Origin: Clostridia bacterium
GTDB lineage: Bacteria > Bacillota > Clostridia > Christensenellales > Aristaeellaceae
Assembly (NCBI GenBank): GCA_017501255.1
Contig: JAFVXE010000052.1
Span: 62,001 to 126,000 of the forward strand
Direction: 5' to 3'
Length of the DNA: 64,000 nt
The first letter of the stretch is position 1, and every line of letters begins with the position of its first letter. The translations under genes and the position numbers were made by a program. This document shows, piece after piece, positions 1 to 8,263 of this stretch. The notes beneath the pieces were generated by a model that saw only the letters and a program-made list of their open reading frames with translations, did not search any database and was not told the origin of the DNA.

Positions 1-1
1 T

Positions 2-1228
2 GCCCCTTATGCATTCGGTGATACATTGGGCTTCATCCACCCTATTCTCTTGTGCGCACTTTTGATTTTTGCCTGTTTCAAACTTGTGCAGTGTCTTTAT
101 CTGCTTAACAAGAATATTCCTTCAGCCTATATATATCTGCTGACGCCGCTGTTGAGTATCGCATTGCTTACAACAATGCCCGACATTGTTGAAGGCCTGT
201 TCTGGTATAGCAGCGCCGCCAACTATCTTTTCTTCTTCTGTATTTCCCTTCTTCTTTTTTCAAGTGTGCTGAAAACCACTTTGAATGATGGTATTTGCAA
301 AGGAAGATATGTTTTTCTGCTATTGACCTATTGCGTAGGTTTCTTCTTCTTGGGCGGATGTAATTGGATCACTTCCACTTCTTCCGTTGTTGTCTATGCC
401 TTTTTGGTGCTGTTCATCCTTATTCAGAAAAAGCGCCGCACGTTGATCATTCCTTTTCTCTTTTTGCTGGCCGGTTATGGACTGGCGATTATTGCCCCCG
501 GTAATTTCAACAGGCAGTTGATGGTCGGTGATAAGCCTTCCATCATTGAAGCATTTGTGCTGGCCTTTTTCAAAGCGCTGTCGTTCTGCTTTTCCAAAGG
601 AACTTTTTATCTTTTCCCTTTGCTGATGCTTCCCTTCATAGCTCGTATCAGTCACTATATGCCTGTTCTCCCCAAGCATATCTGGCTGCTTCCCGTCGCC
701 TCTGTCTGTGTTATCGCCTCCTGTTTCTTTCCGATGGTGTATACCGCTTATTACATCACCTATCGACATGAAAACATTATTTACTTTATCTTTACGATCC
801 TTCTCCTGATCAACGAACTGGTTTTTGTCAGTTGGCTTGCACAGCGTCGCTGTGCCAACTATCAAAAGGGCGAACATTTTGTGCTGTCCCGGGTGATTGC
901 CGTTGTTCTCGCCTTTTCTGTAACGCTTCTTGCAGCCTTTCAGACTACATTCACCCTTTCTCCCATCAGTCTTTCCAGCAACTATACGCCTCTGCAGGCA
1001 TCCGTCCATCTGCTGATGGGATATACGAAAAATTATGCTACCAGTTATGACGATCTTGTCTATACCCTGCAAACAACCGAGGAAGAAGAGATCATCGTTG
1101 AATCCAACTTCAGAAGCCCCATTGTTGGCGGAACCGAATTTCAATGGTATCCGGATTATTGGGTTAATACCGCATTTGTTGAATTCTATACAGGAGAAAA
1201 CACGATTCTTTTACGAACAAGGTGGTGA
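2..1228 (+). CDS. DUF6056-like polytopic membrane protein, 5' end outside window
   Basis: Partial gene: the frame is open to the window edge, and comparison with the paralogue at 2314-3813 suggests about 90 N-terminal residues are missing. A TTG at 26 is an unlikely start because homology with the paralogue continues through it. The protein is a series of hydrophobic helices with shared motifs (LTTMP, EG-x-x-WY, GG-x-NW, APGN-x-x-R). It resembles the DUF6056 family of membrane proteins, which I recall beside GtrB-type glycosyltransferases; a GT-C-like glycosyl transfer role at the membrane is inference. The stop is 6 bp before the GT2 start, so the two are probably co-transcribed. Codon use is AT-richer than in the housekeeping genes further on. 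Confidence 0.75.
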   Translation, partial: APYAFGDTLGFIHPILLCALLIFACFKLVQCLYLLNKNIPSAYIYLLTPLLSIALLTTMPDIVEGLFWYSSAANYLFFFCISLLLFSSVLKTTLNDGICKGRYVFLLLTYCVGFFFLGGCNWITSTSSVVVYAFLVLFILIQKKRRTLIIPFLFLLAGYGLAIIAPGNFNRQLMVGDKPSIIEAFVLAFFKALSFCFSKGTFYLFPLLMLPFIARISHYMPVLPKHIWLLPVASVCVIASCFFPMVYTAYYITYRHENIIYFIFTILLLINELVFVSWLAQRRCANYQKGEHFVLSRVIAVVLAFSVTLLAAFQTTFTLSPISLSSNYTPLQASVHLLMGYTKNYATSYDDLVYTLQTTEEEEIIVESNFRSPIVGGTEFQWYPDYWVNTAFVEFYTGENTILLRTRW

Positions 1229-1234
1229 GCAACC

Positions 1235-2182
1235 ATGGTACTTTCTCTCGTAGTCCCCTGCTACAACGAACAAGCCAACATTTCCCTTTTCTATGATGCT
1301 GTCAAGCAAGCTTTTGCCAGTGCCCCATATGAACTGGAGCTGGTGTTCATCAATGATGGTTCCAGCGACCAGACCCTTGAACAGCTCAAAGGGCTGTTGG
1401 AAAAGGAAACCTGCATCAAGGTGATTGATTTTTCCCGGAATTTTGGCAAGGAAGCGGCCATGTTGGCCGGCTTGCAGCATACCACCGGTGATTATGTAGG
1501 GATCATTGATGCTGATTTGCAGCAATCCCCCGATACGCTGCTGGATATGCTGAAAGTTCTTCAAAACAATCCTCAGTATGATTGCGTGGCTGCTTATCAG
1601 AAGGAACGCAAGGAAGGAAAAGTCCTTGGGTTCTTCAAGCGCGCTTTCTATCAGATCATCAACCGTCTGGCCGATGTACCGTTTACCAACGGCGCCAGCG
1701 ATTTTCGTGTTTTCACCCGAAAGATGGCCAACGCCATGATCAGCCTGCCGGAATATTTCCGTTTTTCCAAGGGACTGTTCTCCTATGTGGGTTTCGAAAC
1801 CTATTTCTATCCCTATGAGGCACAGCCCCGCGCCCACGGTGAATCCAAATGGTCCTTCCGCAAGCTGTTTGGCTATGCCATTGAAGGAATTGTTTCCTTC
1901 AGCACTGCGCCTCTTCGCTTTGCTACGATTCTGGGACTGTTGTTCTCCGCCGCTTCCTTTGTCTATCTGATCGCCGTCATCATTGAGAAACTGACTTTTG
2001 GCGTGGATGTAGCCGGTTATCCTACCATTGTGGTATTGATTCTGCTGGTAGGTGGTATTCAGTTGTTTGCGCTGGGAATCATTGGCGAATATCTGGGACG
2101 CAGCTATATGGAAACCAAAAGCCGCCCTGTATATTTCATCCGGGATGTGTATACCAACGAAACCGACAAACCCGAAGCCTGA
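1235..2182 (+). CDS. Polyprenyl-phosphate glycosyltransferase, GT2 (GtrB/DPM1-like)
   Basis: A 315-residue family 2 glycosyltransferase of the bactoprenol-glucosyltransferase type. The N-terminus (VVPCYNE) starts the GT-A fold, IIDADLQQ carries the acidic metal/nucleotide-binding motif, and SDFRVF is also family-typical. The C-terminus has two membrane helices (about residues 225-252 and 265-290) followed by the characteristic GEYLGR. Such enzymes move a sugar from a nucleotide donor to undecaprenyl phosphate on the cytoplasmic face, supplying a donor to GT-C enzymes outside. Both neighbours are large multi-pass proteins, which fits a GtrB plus acceptor-specific transferase arrangement. The ATG at 1235 has a purine-rich GGTGGTGAG upstream. 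The sugar cannot be told from sequence. Confidence 0.9.
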   Translation: MVLSLVVPCYNEQANISLFYDAVKQAFASAPYELELVFINDGSSDQTLEQLKGLLEKETCIKVIDFSRNFGKEAAMLAGLQHTTGDYVGIIDADLQQSPDTLLDMLKVLQNNPQYDCVAAYQKERKEGKVLGFFKRAFYQIINRLADVPFTNGASDFRVFTRKMANAMISLPEYFRFSKGLFSYVGFETYFYPYEAQPRAHGESKWSFRKLFGYAIEGIVSFSTAPLRFATILGLLFSAASFVYLIAVIIEKLTFGVDVAGYPTIVVLILLVGGIQLFALGIIGEYLGRSYMETKSRPVYFIRDVYTNETDKPEA

Positions 2183-2189
2183 TGGAATG

Positions 2190-2219
2190 GATGTCTTCCT
2201 GCGGGAAGGCATCTTTTTT
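2190..2219 (+). terminator. Rho-independent terminator after GT2 gene
   Basis: A stem of about 10 bp (GATGTCTTCC with GGAAGGCATC, one G-T pair) around a short loop is followed by six T. It begins 8 bp after the GT2 stop and separates it from the second membrane-protein gene, which has its own promoter. Confidence 0.75.
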
Positions 2220-2244
2220 GATCTTCCGCAGCTTCTTGTATGGT

Positions 2245-2273
2245 TTTACATCACCGGAAAACTATGCTATACT
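2245..2273 (+). promoter_or_regulatory. Sigma-A-type promoter for the second DUF6056-like gene
   Basis: TTTACA at 2245-2250 and TATACT at 2268-2273 are separated by 17 bp, with an extended -10 TGC. The predicted start lies about 30 bp before the ribosome binding site of the gene at 2314. Confidence 0.7.
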
Positions 2274-2313
2274 TTCCTTCGATACTTTCATACTTTGAAG
2301 GAGGTTCGGCGTG

Positions 2314-3813
2314 ATGAAGAAGTTTTCCGTTTCCATTCGCACGCTTTCCATTCTTGCCACCATCGCCATGGTTGTGCTTGTTCTCCCGCTGATTTTAACG
2401 GCGTTCTATAACCGGCCTATCCTTGACGATCTGGTGCAGCCCTATCCGGCGGCTGCGGCTTATCGCCAGACCGGTTCCATCATACAGGCATTTGGCGCCG
2501 CCATTCAGGAAACGGTCAGGATCTGGCATGCCTATAGCGGCATTTTTTCCTCCATGTTTGTTTCTGTTTTCGCGCCGCATATCATCAATTACACCTATGA
2601 CTTTATTCATCCCATCCTCTTGACCGTTTTTCTGGTTGTGGCCATCTATCAGGCTGTCAAATGCCTGCATTTGGTGAACAAAGAAATCCCTGTCGCCTAT
2701 TTATGGCTGATGACCATGGTGCTCAGTATAATGCTCCTGACGACCATGCCCAGCGTTTACGAAGGCTATTATTGGTACAGCGCCGCCATGAATTACACCT
2801 TTTTCTTCATCTTTTCCCTCCTTCTTTTCTCTTGCCTGATCAAGTCTTTGCATCGCCAATCACAAAATACCGGCAGAAAAGTATGGAGTCACATTGCCTA
2901 TTGTCTCTGCTTTTTCATCCTTGGTGGAGCCAATTGGATGATTTCCACGTATTCCATCGTTGTGTACGGTTTTCTTACCATCTGGATTCTATTCAAAAAC
3001 AAGCCGAAGACCTATATTCTGCCCTTACTGTTTCTGTTGATGGGCTATCTGCTTGCCATCTCCGCCCCAGGCAATACTGCCCGACAAACAGCGGTCGGCG
3101 AAAGACTTCCTCTCATTGAGACTTTCCTCACCTCCTTTAGCCACGCATTCACGTTCTGTACCCAAAACTGGCAATATTACCTGATCAGCCTTTTGCTCAT
3201 ACCCGTTTTCTTCCATCTGAAAAAATACGTTCCCAAACTGCCCAAGTACCTGCTGCTCATGCCCCTGTGCTCCATCTGTATTCTGGCAGCTGCATACTTC
3301 CCGCTGGTATATTCAGCCTACTCCATTATGTATCGTCATCAGAACATCATCTTCTTCGTATTCTCGATTCTGTTGGTCATCAACGAAGCCATCTTTGTGT
3401 TCTGGATTGCTGAATTCATTCCCAAACTGCTGCCCAAAAAAGATACCTGCTTTTTCCCGGCAGTGATTGCAGCGGTTGTTGCCGTAACCTTCGGAATGCT
3501 CAGTTACTATCGCACTTCCATCAGTTTCTCCCCCTTTGATGTAAGCTGTAATTATCCGTCGGCGCTTGCCACCATCCATCTGGTGCAGGGCTATTCCAAA
3601 AACTATGCAGGCAGCTATGATCATCTGGTTGAGAAACTGCAAACCACAGAGGACGATGTGTTGATCGTCGATACCTTCCTGCGCAGCCCGCTGTTGGGTA
3701 TGCCTGATCTGCAGCTGGACCCCGCCAGCTGGATTAACGAAGGTTTTGTTAAGTTCCATACAGATAAAGAAATCCTGCTGGCGCAGCCCAGAGATCTTCA
3801 TCTTCAACAGTAA
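2314..3813 (+). CDS. DUF6056-like polytopic membrane protein (full-length paralogue)
   Basis: A 499-residue membrane protein with an N-terminal helix (about residues 12-32), a short external segment (NRPILDDLV) and roughly ten further hydrophobic segments. It is a clear paralogue of the gene ending at 1228, sharing FIHPILL, LTTMP, EG-x-x-WYSAA-x-NY, GG-x-NW, APGN-x-x-R and a similar C-terminal extracellular tail. The ATG at 2314 is preferred over the GTG at 2311 because the AAGGAGGT at 2298-2305 is then 8 bp away rather than 5. Its own promoter and terminator make it a monocistronic unit beside the GT2 pair. Function is inferred as polyprenyl-sugar-dependent surface glycosylation or a related transport step. 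Confidence 0.8.
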   Translation: MKKFSVSIRTLSILATIAMVVLVLPLILTAFYNRPILDDLVQPYPAAAAYRQTGSIIQAFGAAIQETVRIWHAYSGIFSSMFVSVFAPHIINYTYDFIHPILLTVFLVVAIYQAVKCLHLVNKEIPVAYLWLMTMVLSIMLLTTMPSVYEGYYWYSAAMNYTFFFIFSLLLFSCLIKSLHRQSQNTGRKVWSHIAYCLCFFILGGANWMISTYSIVVYGFLTIWILFKNKPKTYILPLLFLLMGYLLAISAPGNTARQTAVGERLPLIETFLTSFSHAFTFCTQNWQYYLISLLLIPVFFHLKKYVPKLPKYLLLMPLCSICILAAAYFPLVYSAYSIMYRHQNIIFFVFSILLVINEAIFVFWIAEFIPKLLPKKDTCFFPAVIAAVVAVTFGMLSYYRTSISFSPFDVSCNYPSALATIHLVQGYSKNYAGSYDHLVEKLQTTEDDVLIVDTFLRSPLLGMPDLQLDPASWINEGFVKFHTDKEILLAQPRDLHLQQ

Positions 3814-3830
3814 TATTTCTTCGTCTTTCC

Positions 3831-3866
3831 AAGCGTCTTTCTTCATAGAAAGGCGCTTGTTTTTTC
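3831..3866 (+). terminator. Rho-independent terminator
   Basis: An 11-bp stem (AAGCGTCTTTC with GAAAGGCGCTT, one G-T pair), loop TTCATA, then a G and a run of six T. It lies 17 bp after the stop of the membrane-protein gene. Confidence 0.85.
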
Positions 3867-3936
3867 ACTCGAACACCCAAAAAGATGAAAACCGATCGTT
3901 TACACAAAAAACGGCAAAAAACCACCATATTTCCCC

Positions 3937-3965
3937 TGTTCAAACCATTCATCCTGTGCTATACT
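3937..3965 (+). promoter_or_regulatory. Promoter of RNase J gene
   Basis: An extended -10 (TGC-TATACT, hexamer at 3960-3965) lies 17 bp after a weak -35 (TGTTCA, 3937-3942). The transcript would carry a leader of roughly 145 nt before the ATG at 4117. In that leader, frame 1 is open in phase with the gene from a TTG at 3988 and includes an ATG at 4048, but neither has a good ribosome binding site. No named riboswitch was recognised. Confidence 0.55.
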
Positions 3966-4116
3966 ATAAAGTGTTAGATGGGGTCGTTTGCTTGGTCCAT
4001 CGACAAATCTATTTTATCAATCCGGCGTACAGCGCAGAGGCGTTTGTATGCTATGGCGTTATATCCTTTTGCTTTGTTGTGAATTGTTTGCGCACCCTGC
4101 GCTGAAGGAGGCCCTT

Positions 4117-5781
4117 ATGGCAGATACCGAACAAAGACTCAAAATTATCCCTCTCGGCGGCGTTGATGAATTTGGCAAGAATATCACCGTGGTGGAATAC
4201 GGCGAAGATATTCTGGTGGTGGACTGCGGTTCCATCTTTCCAAAAGAAGATATGCTGGGCGTGGATCTGGTCATCCCGGATGTGACGTATCTGATCAAGA
4301 ACCGTCACCGCATCCGTGGTCTTTTGCTGACCCACGGCCACGAGGATCATATTGGCGCAACCCCCTATGTGCTGCGTCAGGTGCCCATGCCCCTGTACGG
4401 CACCAAGCTGACGCTGGCACTGGTGGACTTGAAATTGAAGGAGCACCGGGTTGCCGGGATTCCGCTGAATGTGATCAAGCCCCGGGATGAATTGGATCTG
4501 GGCTGCTTCCATGTGAAGTTCATCCACGTGAACCACTCCATCGCCGGTGCGGTTGCCATTGCCATCACCTGCCCGGCAGGCACCATCGTATTCAGCGGCG
4601 ACTTCAAGATCGACTTCACGCCCATCGACGGCGAAGTGGCTGACCTTGCCAGCTTCGCCATGCTGGGCAATGACGGCGTTCTGGCTTTTCTGTGCGAAAG
4701 CACCAACGTGGAGCGCAAGGGCCATACCATGTCCGAAACCAAGATCGGGCAGACCTTTATCGATATGTTCCAGCAGGCCAAAGGCCGTGTGATCGTCGCC
4801 ATGTTTGCCTCCAACATCCACCGTGTGCAGATGGTGGTAGATTCGGCTCAGCTGTTTGGCCGCAAGGTGTGCTTCGTAGGCCGCAGCATGGTGAACGTGA
4901 CCCGTGTTGCCATGTCCATTGGCGAGCTGAAAATCCCCGAGGAAAACATCATCGATGTGGACGACATCGACAGCTATCCCGATGAGGAAGTGCTGGTGGT
5001 GACCACCGGCAGTCAGGGCGAAGCCATGGCCGGTCTGACCCGTATGGCTTACGGCGAGCACCGCAAGCTGCAAATTCGGCCCACCGATATGGTCATCATC
5101 TCCGCTCACCCCATTCCCGGCAACGAAAAGCCTGTGGCCCGGGTCATCAATCAGCTGTACCGCTGCGGCGCCAACGTAATGTACGGTCAGCTGGGCGAGG
5201 TGCACGTTTCCGGTCACGCCTGCGAAGAGGAAATCAAGCTGCTGCACGTGCTGTGCAAGCCCCGCTATTTCATCCCCATCCATGGCGAATATGCCAAGCT
5301 GTGGCAGCACGCGGAGCTGGCGGAAGCCCTCGGCACTCCCAGTCAGAACATTATCATTCCGGAAATCGGTCAGGTGATCGAGATGAGCGACGATTTCCTG
5401 GACATCACCGGTACCGTGCCCACCGGCGGCGTGCTGGTGGATGGTCTGGGCATTGGCGATGTGGGTAACGTGGTGCTCCGTGACAGAAAGCATCTCAGTC
5501 AGGACGGTCTGATCATCGTGGTCATGGCCATCGACCGGGACAGCGGCACCTTGGTGTCCGGCCCCGATCTCATCAGCCGCGGCTTCGTGTATGTGCGTGA
5601 AAACGAGGATATTATCGAAAACAGCCGCGAACTGGCTCGCAGCATCATTGCCAGCTATGGCCGCATCGACGGCAGCGAGTGGCAGAACATGAAGAACCGC
5701 ATCAAGGATGAGCTGCATCGGTATATCTTCGATCAGATCAAGCGCAATCCCATGATTTTGCCCATTATTATGGAAATTTAA
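4117..5781 (+). CDS. rnj: Ribonuclease J
   Basis: A 554-residue metallo-beta-lactamase/beta-CASP ribonuclease, normal length for the family. The zinc motif H73-x-H75-x-D77-H78 sits in LTHGHEDHIGATPY; ISAHPIPGNEK is typical of the beta-CASP region and HVSGHA follows. The C-terminal domain (about residues 450-554) is present. RNase J combines 5'-to-3' exonuclease and endonuclease activity in mRNA decay and rRNA maturation in the cytoplasm. The ATG at 4117 is chosen because AAGGAGG lies just upstream and MADTEQRLKIIPLGGVDEFGKN matches family N-termini; an open reading frame of 43 codons in front is probably untranslated leader. The sequence does not decide between J1 and J2. Confidence 0.95.
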   Translation: MADTEQRLKIIPLGGVDEFGKNITVVEYGEDILVVDCGSIFPKEDMLGVDLVIPDVTYLIKNRHRIRGLLLTHGHEDHIGATPYVLRQVPMPLYGTKLTLALVDLKLKEHRVAGIPLNVIKPRDELDLGCFHVKFIHVNHSIAGAVAIAITCPAGTIVFSGDFKIDFTPIDGEVADLASFAMLGNDGVLAFLCESTNVERKGHTMSETKIGQTFIDMFQQAKGRVIVAMFASNIHRVQMVVDSAQLFGRKVCFVGRSMVNVTRVAMSIGELKIPEENIIDVDDIDSYPDEEVLVVTTGSQGEAMAGLTRMAYGEHRKLQIRPTDMVIISAHPIPGNEKPVARVINQLYRCGANVMYGQLGEVHVSGHACEEEIKLLHVLCKPRYFIPIHGEYAKLWQHAELAEALGTPSQNIIIPEIGQVIEMSDDFLDITGTVPTGGVLVDGLGIGDVGNVVLRDRKHLSQDGLIIVVMAIDRDSGTLVSGPDLISRGFVYVRENEDIIENSRELARSIIASYGRIDGSEWQNMKNRIKDELHRYIFDQIKRNPMILPIIMEI

Positions 5782-5799
5782 TGAATATATCCCATATTC

Positions 5800-5833
5800 A
5801 AAGACCGCTTTCTCATTCGAAAGCGGTCTTTTT
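5800..5833 (+). terminator. Rho-independent terminator of RNase J gene
   Basis: A 13-bp stem (AAAGACCGCTTTC with GAAAGCGGTCTTT) with loop TCATT continues into a T run. It may also act weakly for the converging kinase-like gene that ends at 5867. Confidence 0.9.
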
Positions 5834-5866
5834 GTGTAACGCCTCCCACCTTGAGGGGCGTTCTTG

Positions 5867-6883
5867 TTATTGCTGAAATTCTTTCACCAGTTCTTCCGAC
5901 AATTCCTCTACATGCACAGAAAGCCAATGAAGCAGCTTCTGGATCAAAACAGCGATGGGCTGATAGTTTTGCACCAGACGGTCGCTGGCGGAGATGGAGG
6001 CAAGCTCCGTGGGAGAATAGTTGCAGATACAATACCAGAAGTACATCACATAAGGCAAGGCCTGAATATCGTACAGCATGAGGGGAACGTGCTTTGTGTA
6101 GGTGCGAATGAACCGGCACAGTCCCTCTGCGTCCAACGCACCTTCGCTGCAGCGAGGGCTGGCAAAGGCGTAGCAGGTGGCAATGTCCAGACAGATGGGC
6201 AGACAGCAGGCAGAGGCCCAATCGACCACGGTGATGTCCTGATTCTGCACGATGGCCTGACCTATATGAAAATCCCCGTGGGAATTGGCATAGGTCAGTC
6301 GCTCTGTGTCAATATGAAATTGGGCAATGCGCTCCAGATGGCGGATTTGCTCCTCATAAACAGGAATGAGACCGGCCTCAGCGGATTTCTGCTCATCCAG
6401 ATACTGCTGCCTCTTTTGCAAGGCGTTGTCTGGGGCAAAAAAGGCTTTGTCAAACGGCATCGGAAGAGAGCCGTACTCCTTGAGTGCCACGGTGGTTTTG
6501 CCAAGATAATCCGCCGCTTTTTCCAGAAACCATTCCGGGGCGCTGTTCAGCGCCAGCGTTTTGCCTTCCACAAATTCCTGAAGGGTAAACTGGTTTTCTT
6601 CGCATTTGGTAACATAGTTGCCTTCTTTGTTGCGAAGGAAACGGGCCACCTTCAGCCCATGCTGCCACAGATGCCCAGCAATCATGCCTTCGCTGTCTAC
6701 ATTCTGGTAAAACAGCGGCATCACCTTCACCAGAAATTTTCCACAGGTGGTTTCGGCTGTGTAGATTTCGGTTTCAAAATGCTTATCCATCAGTTGCAGG
6801 GCCGATACCTGCAGGTCGTAATAGCGCTCTATCAGGTCAGGCTTCACGGAGGTTCCCCCACTTGGTTTCGCTGTTCCAATCAT
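5867..6883 (-). CDS. APH/choline-kinase-like phosphotransferase
   Basis: A 338-residue protein of the aminoglycoside phosphotransferase/CotS kinase fold. The catalytic loop is H202-G203-D204-F-H and the metal-binding VVDW places Asp at 221. The residue that is usually Asn five positions after the catalytic Asp is Gln here (Q209), so activity cannot be taken for granted. The N-terminal lobe has weak nucleotide-loop features. Its ATG overlaps the pepV stop as ATGA, so it is the translationally coupled last gene of the operon starting at 11958. The substrate is unknown; a small-metabolite or CotS-like kinase is possible, and antibiotic resistance is not supported. Confidence 0.75.
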   Translation of the reverse strand: MIGTAKPSGGTSVKPDLIERYYDLQVSALQLMDKHFETEIYTAETTCGKFLVKVMPLFYQNVDSEGMIAGHLWQHGLKVARFLRNKEGNYVTKCEENQFTLQEFVEGKTLALNSAPEWFLEKAADYLGKTTVALKEYGSLPMPFDKAFFAPDNALQKRQQYLDEQKSAEAGLIPVYEEQIRHLERIAQFHIDTERLTYANSHGDFHIGQAIVQNQDITVVDWASACCLPICLDIATCYAFASPRCSEGALDAEGLCRFIRTYTKHVPLMLYDIQALPYVMYFWYCICNYSPTELASISASDRLVQNYQPIAVLIQKLLHWLSVHVEELSEELVKEFQQ

Positions 6884-8250
6884 TCCCCCGCCAGCAACTC
6901 AATGGCCCGGGCGAAAATCTGCACATTCTGCATCAGGCCGTCAATGCTGGCGTATTCGCCTGCCTGATGGGCCAGTTCCTCATCCTCGGGGAAGGCGCTG
7001 CCAAAGGCCACGCCTTCTTCCAGACAGCGGGCATAGGTGCCGCCGCCGGTGGCTACGCATTCCTTGGGACGGCCCGTCACCTCATGGTAAGCCTCCAGCA
7101 ACGCCGTCACCAGCTCGCTGCTGGGAGCCACATGGTGGGGATCCTTCTGCTCGTCCACAGTCACCTGAATGCCCTTGCCAAGGGCGGCAGTGGCAGCAGC
7201 CAACAGGGCTTCCCACTTGCACAGGATGGGATAGCGGATATCCAGCGTGGCATACAGGCCCTCTTCCGGGGCATAGCGCAGAATGCCTAAATTGCAGGTA
7301 AGGCCGCCGCTGGTTTCATCGCTGCAGCGGATGCCCAGACCGCTGCCGTCGGACTCCATACCCACCACATCGGCCAAGGTTTTCAGCACGCCGGAAACGC
7401 CCAGCGCCCGCAGCATAATCAGCAGCTGACCCAGCGCATTCTTGGCGGCTTCGGGGTACGCCGCATGGCCGGGAATACCGGTGGAGATCAGTTTGATGGT
7501 GTGCTCGCCCAGATATTCGGCTTCCACCTGCACCATCATATCATCTGCCAGCCGGTTGATTTTCTCGCATTCATCCTCGGTGCCGCCGATCAAAGCGGTG
7601 GCATTTCCGGGAATCACGTTGCAGCGTTCGCCCACGTTGATTTCCTTCACTTCCAGGCCATCGGCACAATAGGGCGCACGCAGGCTCAGGTGCAGCATTC
7701 CCTTTTCCGTGTTGATCACCGGGAAACTGGCATCGGGGCTGAAACCGGTCTTGGGCATATCGCAATGCTCGCAGTAGTAGTGCATATCCTCCCAGCCGCT
7801 TTCCTCATCGCAGCCAAGGATCAGGCGCACTTCCCGCTTGAGGGGGATACCGGCTTCCTTGATGGCTTTCATGGCATAGAGAGCAGCAATGGCAGGGCCC
7901 TTGTCATCGGAGGTACCGCGGCCGTAGATGCGGTCGCCCACCTGTGTGGGTTCAAAAGGCGGGGTCTGCCAGCCGTCACCGGCAGGCACCACATCCAGAT
8001 GGGCCAGAATGCCCAGCGGTTCCACGCCAATGGGACCCATCCGCAGATCACCGGCATATTCGTCGATGTTCCGGGTTTCAAATCCCATCTTTGCGCCGTC
8101 CTCCAGCGCCATGTGCAGCATTTGCTTTACTTCCTCACCAAAAGGTGCGCCGGGCTGGGCATCAGCTTTCACGCTGGGCACAGCGATCCAGCGTTTCAGG
8201 GTGTCCACCAGTTCCTCCCGCATACCTTCGATCAGCATATTGATATCCAT
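6880..8250 (-). CDS. pepV: M20 family dipeptidase PepV
   Basis: A 456-residue metallodipeptidase. Expected dizinc ligands are visible: H84 in LAHLDVVPAG, bridging D115 in GTSDDKG, catalytic E149 and ligand E150 in GCDEESGWED, and D173 in FSPDASFPVINTEKG; an insert for the PepV lid domain lies between. It cleaves dipeptides with broad side-chain tolerance in the cytoplasm, completing peptide use. GGAGG precedes the ATG at 8250, 13 bp after the upstream aminotransferase gene. Length and motifs match Lactobacillus-type PepV and related dipeptidases. Confidence 0.92.
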   Translation of the reverse strand: MDINMLIEGMREELVDTLKRWIAVPSVKADAQPGAPFGEEVKQMLHMALEDGAKMGFETRNIDEYAGDLRMGPIGVEPLGILAHLDVVPAGDGWQTPPFEPTQVGDRIYGRGTSDDKGPAIAALYAMKAIKEAGIPLKREVRLILGCDEESGWEDMHYYCEHCDMPKTGFSPDASFPVINTEKGMLHLSLRAPYCADGLEVKEINVGERCNVIPGNATALIGGTEDECEKINRLADDMMVQVEAEYLGEHTIKLISTGIPGHAAYPEAAKNALGQLLIMLRALGVSGVLKTLADVVGMESDGSGLGIRCSDETSGGLTCNLGILRYAPEEGLYATLDIRYPILCKWEALLAAATAALGKGIQVTVDEQKDPHHVAPSSELVTALLEAYHEVTGRPKECVATGGGTYARCLEEGVAFGSAFPEDEELAHQAGEYASIDGLMQNVQIFARAIELLAGE

Positions 8251-8263
8251 TTCTTTTCCTCCG

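Noticed and set aside
4051..5718. Long antisense open frame over RNase J
   Set aside because: It is a codon-bias shadow of a strongly conserved gene; no ribosome binding site and composition rich in His/Gln/Asp are typical of antisense frames.
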